64,000 nucleotides of DNA from UBA3839 sp963627995 (GTDB taxonomy: Bacteria > Bacteroidota > Bacteroidia > Bacteroidales > Bacteroidaceae): the NCBI GenBank assembly GCA_963627995.1, contig CAVGCV010000001.1, positions 1 through 64,000 on the forward strand, written 5' to 3'. Position 1 is the first letter of the stretch. Every line of letters begins with the position of its first letter. The notes beneath the pieces were generated by a model. The model was given only the letters and a program-made list of their open reading frames with translations. It made no database searches and was not told where the DNA came from. This document shows, in pieces, positions 33,128-41,389 of this stretch. A program made the position numbers and the translations under genes.

Positions 33128-35122
33128 ATGAGAGCAACCATCGTCATTGCCGGACTGTGGGCGGCCGCGCTCTGCACGCGGGCGCAGCACGCGGTCGACA
33201 CCATTGCCGGCCGCGCCCACCACCTGCGCGAAGTGGAGGTCGAGGGCCAGGCCGCGCCCCGCAGCGTGACCAGCTCCGCGCCCACCCACACGCTCGGGCG
33301 GGAGCAGATGCAGACGATGGGCGTGACCGACATCGCCGACGCCGTCAACCGGCTGCCGGGCATCACGCTGCGCGACTACGGCGGGGCGGGCGGCATGAAG
33401 ACCGTGGCCGTGCGCGGATTCGGGGCGCAGCACACGGGCGTGAGCTACGACGGCATCCTGCTGAGCGACTGCCAGAGCGGCGAAATCGACGTGTCGCGCT
33501 ACTCCATCGACAACATCGACCGCCTCTCGCTCGTCATCGGCGACAACGACGACATCTTCGTCCCGGCGCGCAACGCCAGCAGCGCGGCCCTGCTCTCCAT
33601 CCAGACCATCGGCGCTCCCACCGCCGACTCGCAGCCCCACCTCACGGCGCAGCTGAAGGCCGGGTCGTTCGGCTACGCCAGCCCCTTCGTGCGCTACGAG
33701 CAGAACCTCTCGCCGCGACTCGCGCTCTCCGCCGCCGGCACGTACATCCACGCCGACAACGACTATCCGTTCACCCTGCGCAACATCACGCTCGTCACAC
33801 GCGAGCGGCGCACCAACAGCCGCATGAACTCGGGGCACGGCGAGCTGAACTTCCTGTGGAGCGCAACGCCGCGCCAGCGGCTCGGCGGCAAGCTCTACTA
33901 CTACGACAACGACCGCCAGCTGCCGGGACAGGTGCGCTACTACACCAACATCAGCAACGAGCGGCTGCACGACCAAAACGCCTTCGGGCAGCTGCACTAC
34001 GCCGCCACCAACGGGCGCGACCTCACGCTGAAATGCCTGGCGAAGTACAACTGGGCCGCGTCCGTCTACCGCGACGGCCCCGTCGGCGGCGGCATCTCGA
34101 AGCTCGACTACCGCCAGCGCGAGGCATACGCCTCGGCGTGCCTGCTCTACCGCCCCTCCGAGGCATGGGCGCTGGACTACTCCGCCGACTACATCCTCAA
34201 CAGCCTCCGCAGCAACGTGAAGGCCGACACCGACCCCACCCGCAGCACCGTCCTGCAGTCGGCCGCGGCCAAGTTCCACACGCCCCGCCTCACCGCCATG
34301 GGGCGGCTGCTCCACTCCCTCTACCTCAACGACACGCGGAGAGGCGACGGCAGCGGGGCGCGCAACGGCCGCCGCCTGTCGCCCTCCCTGTCGCTCTCCT
34401 ACAAGCTGCTGGCCGGGCGCGAACTCTACCTGCGCGCGTCGTACAAGAACATCTTCCGCGCGCCCACCTTCAACGAGAACTACTATTTCCACTACGGCAG
34501 CACCGACCTGAAGCCCGAAAGCACCGACCAGCTCAACGTGGGCCTCACCGCCCTGCACGCCTACGGGCAGGGCTCGTCGGTGCAGGCCACGCTCGACGGC
34601 TACCTCAACCACGTGCGCGACAAGATCATCGCCGTCCCCTACAACATGTTCATCTGGACCAACATCAACCTCGGCACCGTGCGGGCCGTGGGCATCGACG
34701 CCACCCTGAGCGCCACACACCGCTTCAGCCGCCGCCACGCGCTGCTCGTCGCCGGGAGCTACAGCTACCAGCAGGCCGAGAACCGCACGATGAAGTCGTC
34801 GCCCTACTACGGCAACCAGCTCCCCTACGTGCCGCTCCACTCGGGCAGCCTCGCCCTGAGCTACGAGAACCCATGGGTCAATGTCTCCGTCCACGGCACG
34901 GGCGTCAGCAGCCGCCACTGCAACGTGGAGCACCTCGCCGGAACGGACATCGACGGCTACTGCGAGGTGGGCGCGACGGCCTACCGCCGCCAGCACATCG
35001 GCCGCCACGTGGCGGAGGCGCGGCTCGACGTGAAGAACCTCCTCGACCAGCAGTACGAGATTGTCCGCCTCTACCCCATGCCCGGGCGCAGCTGGCAGCT
35101 CACCCTCGCCTTCATCCTCTGA
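33128..35122 (+). CDS. btuB: TonB-dependent cobalamin receptor BtuB
   Basis: 664 residues; ATG 33128 gives a signal peptide (MRATIVIAGLWAAALCTRAQ) and leaves the riboswitch outside the gene. After a TonB-box-like stretch (LREVEVEGQ) comes the plug domain with DIADAVNRLPGITLRDYGGAGG and VAVRGFGAQHTGVSYDGI, then a 22-strand-type barrel ending LTLAFIL. No N-terminal carboxypeptidase-like domain is present, as in BtuB and unlike SusC. The riboswitch directly upstream makes a corrinoid substrate nearly certain. It is the first gene of btuB-btuG-btuF-btuC. Confidence 0.93.
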   Translation: MRATIVIAGLWAAALCTRAQHAVDTIAGRAHHLREVEVEGQAAPRSVTSSAPTHTLGREQMQTMGVTDIADAVNRLPGITLRDYGGAGGMKTVAVRGFGAQHTGVSYDGILLSDCQSGEIDVSRYSIDNIDRLSLVIGDNDDIFVPARNASSAALLSIQTIGAPTADSQPHLTAQLKAGSFGYASPFVRYEQNLSPRLALSAAGTYIHADNDYPFTLRNITLVTRERRTNSRMNSGHGELNFLWSATPRQRLGGKLYYYDNDRQLPGQVRYYTNISNERLHDQNAFGQLHYAATNGRDLTLKCLAKYNWAASVYRDGPVGGGISKLDYRQREAYASACLLYRPSEAWALDYSADYILNSLRSNVKADTDPTRSTVLQSAAAKFHTPRLTAMGRLLHSLYLNDTRRGDGSGARNGRRLSPSLSLSYKLLAGRELYLRASYKNIFRAPTFNENYYFHYGSTDLKPESTDQLNVGLTALHAYGQGSSVQATLDGYLNHVRDKIIAVPYNMFIWTNINLGTVRAVGIDATLSATHRFSRRHALLVAGSYSYQQAENRTMKSSPYYGNQLPYVPLHSGSLALSYENPWVNVSVHGTGVSSRHCNVEHLAGTDIDGYCEVGATAYRRQHIGRHVAEARLDVKNLLDQQYEIVRLYPMPGRSWQLTLAFIL

Positions 35123-35174
35123 CACGCAGATTTCATTCTCTCACCATTATTAACCCCTATTAAAAACAACAGCA

Positions 35175-36335
35175 ATGAAAAAGAACCTCTATCTTCTTGC
35201 GGCACTGACGACAGGCGCCATCTTCTTCGCCGCGTGCGACAGCAACGACGACCCCGTCCCCCCCACGCCCGTGGAAGTCAGCAACGGCGCATTCGTCGTC
35301 AACTCCGGCAGCTTCTCCGGCAACGTGGACGGCAGCCTCACCTACTTCGACTACAGCTCCAACACGGCCACCAACGGCGCATTCGCCAATGCCAACGGCC
35401 GCTCGCTCGGACGGACGGCCAACGACGCCCTCGCCTACGGCAGCAAGCTCTACATCGTCGTCGACGGCGAGAACACCATCGAGGTGGTCGACAAGACGAC
35501 GCTCAGGAGCATCAAGCAAATCAAGACGACCGAGCTGCTTTCCGAGACGAAAGGCAAGTCGCCCCGCCACATCGCCGCTTCCGACGGCAAGGTCTATGTC
35601 ACCACCTACGGCGAGTCGATGGTGGACTACGAAGCGTATGCCGCAAAGGGCAACGGCTACGTGGCCGCCATCGACACCGCCAACTTCGGCCTTGTCAGGA
35701 CCTACACCGTGGGCGCCTACCCCGAGGGCATCGCCATCCGCGGCGGCTACGCCTATGTCGCCAACTCCTACTACAGCTACGGCTCGAACGGCGACGCCTA
35801 CATCTCGCAGGTGGACCTCTCCAGCGGCAGCGAGGAGAAAATCCAGGGCAAGGACGTCCTCAACCCCGTCGCCGTGTCCGTCGTGAACAACGACATCTAC
35901 TTCCTCGACTACGGGCAGTACGACGCCAGCTGGAACCAAAAGGACGCCGGCGTGAGGAAGATTGCCGCCGGCGGCACGGTCACGCGCGTCATCGACGCAA
36001 CGTCCATGTACGCGGACGACACCCACATCTTCGCCATCAACGCCCCCTACGGCAGCGGAGAGACAACCTACAGCGTCTACAACGCGAAGAGCAGCACGCC
36101 CGCCACGCTCACGCTCAGCGAGCAGCCGTTCAGCCCCGCCTGCATCGGCGCCGACCCCGTGACGGGCCACATCTTCATCGCCTCCATCTCGAAAGACCCC
36201 GAGACGGGCAGGGCCAACTACCGCATCCCGGGCTACGTGAACGAATACGACGCCGACGGCAACCTCGTCCAGTCGTTCGCATGCGGCGCGAGCCCGCAGG
36301 CCATCGTCTTCAACACGGGCATCGCCTACAAGTAA
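35175..36335 (+). CDS. BtuG-like surface lipoprotein, beta-propeller
   Basis: 386 residues with a lipoprotein signal ending FFAAC. The acidic stretch right after the lipid cysteine (CDSNDD) resembles the lipoprotein export signal of Bacteroidota, so the protein is probably on the cell surface. The mature part shows six to seven YncE-like blades (for example KLYIVVDGENTIEVVDKTTL, GYAYVANSYYSYGSNGDAYI), as in the DUF5074/YncE-like families. In Bacteroides thetaiotaomicron the BtuG protein beside BtuB is a seven-bladed propeller binding B12 very tightly and capping the barrel. Position in the operon and fold point to the same role; no direct ligand residues can be read. Confidence 0.82.
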   Translation: MKKNLYLLAALTTGAIFFAACDSNDDPVPPTPVEVSNGAFVVNSGSFSGNVDGSLTYFDYSSNTATNGAFANANGRSLGRTANDALAYGSKLYIVVDGENTIEVVDKTTLRSIKQIKTTELLSETKGKSPRHIAASDGKVYVTTYGESMVDYEAYAAKGNGYVAAIDTANFGLVRTYTVGAYPEGIAIRGGYAYVANSYYSYGSNGDAYISQVDLSSGSEEKIQGKDVLNPVAVSVVNNDIYFLDYGQYDASWNQKDAGVRKIAAGGTVTRVIDATSMYADDTHIFAINAPYGSGETTYSVYNAKSSTPATLTLSEQPFSPACIGADPVTGHIFIASISKDPETGRANYRIPGYVNEYDADGNLVQSFACGASPQAIVFNTGIAYK

Positions 36336-36356
36336 CCCCCCAACCAACGCCGAAGC

Positions 36357-37496
36357 ATGAAACAACTCCTGCTGGGCTGCTGCTTCACCCTCACCGTGCT
36401 TGCCACCCTGCCGTCGTGCACGGGTGGCAGCACTCTTTCCGGCGCGGCTGGCGGCGACACGCTGCGGCTGCGCTACGCCACGCGCCTGCAGGCCGTCCGC
36501 CACGAGGGCTACACGGTCGCCACGATTGCCGACCCCTGGCACGAGGGGCGCGCCCTGCACACCTACGTGCTCGTCCCGGCCGACGCGCCCCTGCCGCCCC
36601 ACCTGCCCAAGGGCAGCGTCGTGCGCACGCCGCTCCGCCGCGCGGTGGTCGCCACGAGCGTGCACTGCGGCCTCATCCACTCGTTCGGCCGGGAGGGCAG
36701 CATCGCCGGCGTGTGCGACCTGCAGTACATCAACCTCCCCTACGTGCAGGCGCAGCACAAGGCCGGCCGCATCGCCGACTGCGGCAGCGGCCTGTCGCCC
36801 ACCATCGAAAAGATTCTCGACCTCCGTCCCGACGCCATCTTCCTGTCGCCGTTCCAGAACAGCGGCGGCTACGGCAAGCTGGAGAACATCGACGTGCCCA
36901 TCGTCGAGATGGCCGACTACATGGAGACCTCGGCGCTCGGGCGCGCCGAGTGGATGCGCTTCTACGGCATGCTCTTCGGGGCGGAGCGCGAGGCCGACAG
37001 CCTGTTCCGGGCCGTGGAGGCCAACTACCTGCGGCTCGCGCGGCTGGCGGCGGCCTCCGGCACCCGCCGCGCCGTGGTGATGGACAAGCAGGTGGGGCCG
37101 GTGTGGTACGTGCCGGGCGGCGGAAGCACCATCGGGAGGCTCATCGCCGACGCGGCGGCCAGCTACCCCTGGAGCGGCGATGCCCGCAGCGGGAGCGTCG
37201 CCCTGCCCTTCGAGAGCGTGCTCGAGAAGGCCGGGCAGGCCGACGTGTGGCTCTTCCGCTACAACGCGCCCAGGGCCGCCACCCTCGCCTCGCTCCTCGC
37301 CGAGAACCGGGGCTACGGCCAGTTCCGCGCGTTCCGGCGCGGCGAGGTCTACGGATGCAACACCGCCACGACCACGTTCTACGAGGACACGCCCTTCCAT
37401 CCCGACCTCCTGCTGCGCGACCTCATCGTCATCGCGCACCCCGAGCTGCGGCCGCAGCTCGGCGAACCCGCCTATTTCGCCAAGCTGAAGCCATGA
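36357..37496 (+). CDS. btuF: Cobalamin ABC transporter substrate-binding lipoprotein
   Basis: 379 residues with lipobox LATLPSC. It has the helical-backbone binding-protein pattern of BtuF/FhuD: SVHCGLIHSFGREGSIAGVCD, the KILDLRPDAIFLSPFQNS block, and VWYVPGGGSTIGRLIADAAA. The residues after the lipid cysteine (CTGGSTLS) are not acidic, unlike the BtuG-like protein before it, which fits retention in the periplasm. It should accept B12 from BtuB and pass it to BtuC. Its stop overlaps the btuC start (ATGA). Confidence 0.88.
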   Translation: MKQLLLGCCFTLTVLATLPSCTGGSTLSGAAGGDTLRLRYATRLQAVRHEGYTVATIADPWHEGRALHTYVLVPADAPLPPHLPKGSVVRTPLRRAVVATSVHCGLIHSFGREGSIAGVCDLQYINLPYVQAQHKAGRIADCGSGLSPTIEKILDLRPDAIFLSPFQNSGGYGKLENIDVPIVEMADYMETSALGRAEWMRFYGMLFGAEREADSLFRAVEANYLRLARLAAASGTRRAVVMDKQVGPVWYVPGGGSTIGRLIADAAASYPWSGDARSGSVALPFESVLEKAGQADVWLFRYNAPRAATLASLLAENRGYGQFRAFRRGEVYGCNTATTTFYEDTPFHPDLLLRDLIVIAHPELRPQLGEPAYFAKLKP

Positions 37497-38506
37497 GACG
37501 CGGAACCCGCATCGCCCTCCTCCTCGGCGCGGCCATCGCCGCGCTGTTCGCCGCCAACATGGTGGCGGGCGCCGTGCGCATCCCCGCGTCCGACGTGGCG
37601 CGCATCCTCCTCGGCGGCGAGCCGGCGCAGCCCTCGTGGCGCTACATCGTCCTCCAGAGCCGCCTGCCCCAGGCCATCACCGCCGCGCTGTGCGGCGCGT
37701 CGCTCGCCGCCAGCGGGCTGCTGCTGCAGACGGCGTTCCGCAACCCCCTGGCCGGCCCCTCCATCTTCGGCATCAACAGCGGCGCGTCGCTCGGCGTGGC
37801 GCTGGTCATGCTGCTGCTCGGCGGCGGCGTGAGCGCCGGCAGCGTGAGCCTCACGGGCTTCGCCGCCGTGCTGGCCGCCGCCTTCGCCGGCGCCATGCTC
37901 GTGATGGTGCTGATCCTGCTGGCCGCCTCCCTCGTCCACAACAACACGATGCTGCTCATCGTGGGCATCATGATCGGCTACGTCTCCTCGTCGGCCATCT
38001 CGCTGCTCAACTTCTTCGCGACGGAGGAGGGCGTGCAGTCGTACATGGTGTGGGGGCTGGGCAACTTCAGCGGCGTGTCGATGGAGCAGATGCCCTACTT
38101 CGTCGGCGTCAGCCTGCTCGGGCTGACGCTCACCCTGCTGTTCGTCAAGCCGCTCAACGCCCTGCTGCTCGGCGAGGAGTACGCCGAGAACCTCGGCATC
38201 GACATCGTCCGCACGCGCAACGCCCTGCTGCTCGTCACGGGGCTGCTGTCGGCCGTCACCACGGCCTTCTGCGGCCCCGTCGCGTTCATCGGGCTGGCCG
38301 TCCCCCACGTGGCGCGCATGACGCTCAACACCGACAACCACAAGTCCATGCTGCCCGCCACCATCCTGGCCGGCGCCGCCGTGGCACTGCTGTGCAACCT
38401 CGTGTGCGTGCTGCCCGGCGACGCGGGCGTCATCCCGCTCAACGCCGTCACCCCCGTCATGGGCGCGCCCGTCGTCATCTACGTGATTCTCAGCCGGAAG
38501 CGGTAG
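37493..38506 (+). CDS. btuC: Cobalamin ABC transporter permease
   Basis: 337 residues of the FecCD/BtuC family with about ten membrane segments. Typical parts are RLPQAITAALCGASLAASG, FRNPLAGPSIFGINSGASLG, and the ATPase-coupling loop near GPVAFIGLAVPHVARM. It starts at the ATGA overlap with btuF. The expected ATPase gene (btuD) does not follow: a phased-dyad element comes next and then ruvB with its own promoter. The ATPase must be elsewhere or shared. Confidence 0.92.
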   Translation: MRRGTRIALLLGAAIAALFAANMVAGAVRIPASDVARILLGGEPAQPSWRYIVLQSRLPQAITAALCGASLAASGLLLQTAFRNPLAGPSIFGINSGASLGVALVMLLLGGGVSAGSVSLTGFAAVLAAAFAGAMLVMVLILLAASLVHNNTMLLIVGIMIGYVSSSAISLLNFFATEEGVQSYMVWGLGNFSGVSMEQMPYFVGVSLLGLTLTLLFVKPLNALLLGEEYAENLGIDIVRTRNALLLVTGLLSAVTTAFCGPVAFIGLAVPHVARMTLNTDNHKSMLPATILAGAAVALLCNLVCVLPGDAGVIPLNAVTPVMGAPVVIYVILSRKR

Positions 38507-38558
38507 CCCCTCCCGGCCGCCCCCGGAGGCCGCCGGGAGGGGCCGCGCGCTCCGCCCC

Positions 38559-38670
38559 GGAAATCTCCGCAGAGAAAGCCCGCGCGCTCCGCAGAGGAAA
38601 CAGATTTCGTCCGCAGAGAAAAATATTTTTCTCTGCGGACGTTTTTCCGCCCCCTCCGCAGTGTTTTCCC
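38559..38670 (-). repeat. Phased-dyad intergenic element, copy 5
   Basis: Cores at 38567-38572, 38589-38594, 38611-38616, 38633-38638 and 38656-38661 (22, 22, 22, 23). Positions 38608-38641 form a perfect 34-bp palindrome, like that of copy 1 but with a matched pair of base changes. It lies between btuC and the ruvB promoter. Confidence 0.93.
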
Positions 38671-38728
38671 TGCGCGGGGGCGACGGGCGAAAACGGCGCG
38701 GCGCGCGAGCCGTTCGCGGAAAAAGATG

Positions 38729-38736
38729 TATCTTTG
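38729..38736 (+). promoter_or_regulatory. TAnnTTTG box for ruvB
   Basis: TATCTTTG, 26 bp before the ruvB ATG. Confidence 0.65.
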
Positions 38737-38761
38737 CAGGCAGTAAACGAAGCACGCGCGA

Positions 38762-39796
38762 ATGGCAGACAGTTTTGACATCCGCGAGGAGCAGTACCTC
38801 GCGTCGAAGGAGAAGGACTTCGAGAACGCCCTGCGCCCGCTGAGGTTCGGCGACTTCAGCGGGCAGACGAAGGTGGTGGAGAACCTGGGCATCTTCGTCG
38901 AGGCGGCCAAGTTCCGGGGCGAGCCCCTCGACCACACCCTGCTGCACGGCCCCCCCGGGCTGGGCAAGACCACGCTGTCGAACATCATCGCCAACGAGCT
39001 GGGCGTGGGCTTCAAGGTGACGAGCGGCCCGGTGCTCGACAAGCCGGGCGACCTGGCCGGCATCCTCACCTCGCTGGAGGAGAACGACGTGCTCTTCATC
39101 GACGAGATACACCGCCTCTCGCCCGTGGTGGAGGAGTACCTCTACTCGGCCATGGAGGACTACCGCATCGACATCATGATCGACAAGGGCCCGTCGGCGC
39201 GCAGCATACAGATTGACCTCAGCCCGTTCACCCTCGTGGGGGCCACCACGCGCAGCGGCCTGCTCACCGCGCCGCTCCGCGCCCGCTTCGGCATCAACCT
39301 GCACCTGGAGTACTACGACGCGCCGGTGCTGAAGCGCATCGTCCTGCGCTCGGCCTCGCTGCTGGGCATCCCGTGCGACGTGGACGCGGCCGCCGAAATC
39401 GCCGGGCGCAGCCGCGGCACGCCCCGCATCGCCAACGCCCTGCTGCGCCGCGTGCGCGACTTCGCGCAGGTGAGGGGCACGGGGCGCATCGACGTGCGCA
39501 TCGCCCACGTCGCCCTCGAGGCGCTGAACATCGACAAGTTCGGGCTCGACGAAATCGACAACAAGATACTCACGACCATCATCGACAAGTTCAAGGGCGG
39601 GCCCGTGGGCGTGGGCACCATCGCCACGGCCATCGGCGAGGACGCCGGCACCGTGGAGGAGGTGTACGAGCCCTACCTCATCAAGGAGGGCTTCATCAAG
39701 CGCACGCCGCGCGGGCGCGAGGTGACGGAGCTGGCGTTCCGCCACCTGGGGCGCACGCCGCAGGCGGCGCGGCCGATGAACGACCTCTTCGGATAG
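38762..39796 (+). CDS. ruvB: Holliday junction branch migration DNA helicase RuvB
   Basis: 344 residues. Walker A GPPGLGKTT at 63-71, Walker B VLFIDEIHRL near 108, sensor region GATTRSGLLTAPLRARFG, and the C-terminal winged helix ending GRTPQAARPMNDLFG. It drives branch migration with RuvA. RuvA and RuvC are not in the window. The flippase gene follows after 63 bp, an arrangement common in Bacteroides and Prevotella. Confidence 0.97.
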   Translation: MADSFDIREEQYLASKEKDFENALRPLRFGDFSGQTKVVENLGIFVEAAKFRGEPLDHTLLHGPPGLGKTTLSNIIANELGVGFKVTSGPVLDKPGDLAGILTSLEENDVLFIDEIHRLSPVVEEYLYSAMEDYRIDIMIDKGPSARSIQIDLSPFTLVGATTRSGLLTAPLRARFGINLHLEYYDAPVLKRIVLRSASLLGIPCDVDAAAEIAGRSRGTPRIANALLRRVRDFAQVRGTGRIDVRIAHVALEALNIDKFGLDEIDNKILTTIIDKFKGGPVGVGTIATAIGEDAGTVEEVYEPYLIKEGFIKRTPRGREVTELAFRHLGRTPQAARPMNDLFG

Positions 39797-39859
39797 GGGG
39801 AGGCGCGCGGCGCGCGCCGACACGCACACCTTACTTCCTTTTCCCGTCACGACACACAC

Positions 39860-41389
39860 ATGGCAAACTTGAAAGGGCTGGCGAAAGACACGGCCATCTA
39901 CGGGCTGAGCAGCATCGTGGGGCGCTTCCTCAACTACCTGCTCGTCCCCCTCTACACGGCGAAAATCTCGGCCGCGAGCGGCGGCTACGGCGTGGTGACC
40001 AACCTCTACGCCTACACGGCGCTGATCCTCGTCGTCCTCACCTTCGGCATGGAGACCACGTTCTTCCGCTTCGCCAACAAGCCGGGCGCAGACGCCGACA
40101 CCGTGTTCGCCACGGCCATGGCCGCGGTGGGCGCGCTCGCCGCCCTCTTCCTGGCCGGCGTGTTCGGCTTCCTGCCGCAGGTGGCGGCGGCGCTGGGCTA
40201 CGCCGGCCACGCCGACTACATCGGCATGATGGCCGCCGTCGTCGCGCTCGACGCCGTGCAGGCCGTCCCCTTCTCCCTGCTCCGCTACCAGAAGCGCCCC
40301 GTCAAGTTCGCCGCCCTCAAGCTGCTGTTCATCGTCCTCAACATCGGGCTCAACCTCCTCTACTTCGTGGCGCTGCCGGCCCTCCACGCCGCCAGCCCCG
40401 GGAGCGTGTCGGCCGTCTACGACCCCGGCGTGGGCGTGGGCTACGTGTTCGGGATCAACCTCGCGTGCACGGCGCTGACCACCGTGTTCTTCATCCCCGA
40501 GGCGCTGCGCACGCGGTGGCGCGTCGACGGCCGCCTGCTGCGGCAGATGCTCTCCTACTCGTGGCCCATCCTCGTGCTGGGCATCGCCGGCATCCTGAAC
40601 CAGACGGTCGACAAGATGATATACCCGCTCGTCTACCCCGACCCCGCCGAAGGCAGGGTGCAGCTCGGCATCTACGGGGCGTGCGTGAAGATAGCCATGA
40701 TCATGGCCATGATCACGCAGGCGTTCCGCTACGCCTACGAGCCGTTCGTGTTCGCCAAGAGCCGGGAGCGCGACTCGGGGGCGACCTACGCGCTGGCCAT
40801 GAAGTACTTCGTCATCTTCACGCTGCTGGCCTTCCTGTGCGTGGCGGGCTACATGGACGTGCTCAAGCACATCATCGGCGCGGACTACCGCGAGGGGCTG
40901 CGCGTGGTGCCCGTCGTGATGGCGGCCGAAATCATGATGGGAGTCTACTTCAACCTCTCGTTCTGGTACAAGCTCATCGACCGCACCATCTGGGGCGCGT
41001 GGTTCTCGCTCGCCGGCTGCGCCGTGCTGGTGGCCATCAACGTGCTGCTCATCCCCCGCTTCGGCTACATGGCCTGCGCGTGGGGCGGCTTCGCCGGCTA
41101 CGCCACGAGCATGCTGCTCAGCTACTTCGTGGGCCAGCGCAAGAACCCCATCGACTACCCCCTGCGCAGCATCGGCGGCTACGTCCTGCTGGCCGCCGCC
41201 CTCTACGCGGCCATGGCGCTGCTGCCCGCCGGCTGGCACGCCCTGTGGCGCGTCGCCGCGAACACGGCGCTCATCGCCGTATTCGCCGCCTACGCCGCGC
41301 GCCGCGACCTGCCGCTCCGCTCGCTGCCCGCGGTGGGGAAGCTCTTCGGACGGCACGACACACACAACAACAAAACCCAAACAACATGA
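39860..41389 (+). CDS. Polysaccharide/oligosaccharide flippase family membrane protein
   Basis: 509 residues with 12-14 hydrophobic segments, starting LAKDTAIYGLSSIVGRFLNYLLVPLYT, the usual N-terminus of the MOP superfamily (Wzx/MurJ-like polysaccharide exporters). It would move a lipid-linked saccharide across the inner membrane. It lacks surrounding glycosyltransferase genes, and its position behind ruvB is conserved in related genomes, so a housekeeping envelope substrate is more likely than a capsule. Its stop overlaps the next start (ATGA). Confidence 0.85.
   Translation: MANLKGLAKDTAIYGLSSIVGRFLNYLLVPLYTAKISAASGGYGVVTNLYAYTALILVVLTFGMETTFFRFANKPGADADTVFATAMAAVGALAALFLAGVFGFLPQVAAALGYAGHADYIGMMAAVVALDAVQAVPFSLLRYQKRPVKFAALKLLFIVLNIGLNLLYFVALPALHAASPGSVSAVYDPGVGVGYVFGINLACTALTTVFFIPEALRTRWRVDGRLLRQMLSYSWPILVLGIAGILNQTVDKMIYPLVYPDPAEGRVQLGIYGACVKIAMIMAMITQAFRYAYEPFVFAKSRERDSGATYALAMKYFVIFTLLAFLCVAGYMDVLKHIIGADYREGLRVVPVVMAAEIMMGVYFNLSFWYKLIDRTIWGAWFSLAGCAVLVAINVLLIPRFGYMACAWGGFAGYATSMLLSYFVGQRKNPIDYPLRSIGGYVLLAAALYAAMALLPAGWHALWRVAANTALIAVFAAYAARRDLPLRSLPAVGKLFGRHDTHNNKTQTT

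Noticed and set aside
36357..37496. Haem or siderophore transport for the ABC genes
   Set aside because: The binding protein and permease families include these, but the AdoCbl riboswitch and the BtuG-like gene in the same unit make cobalamin far more likely.
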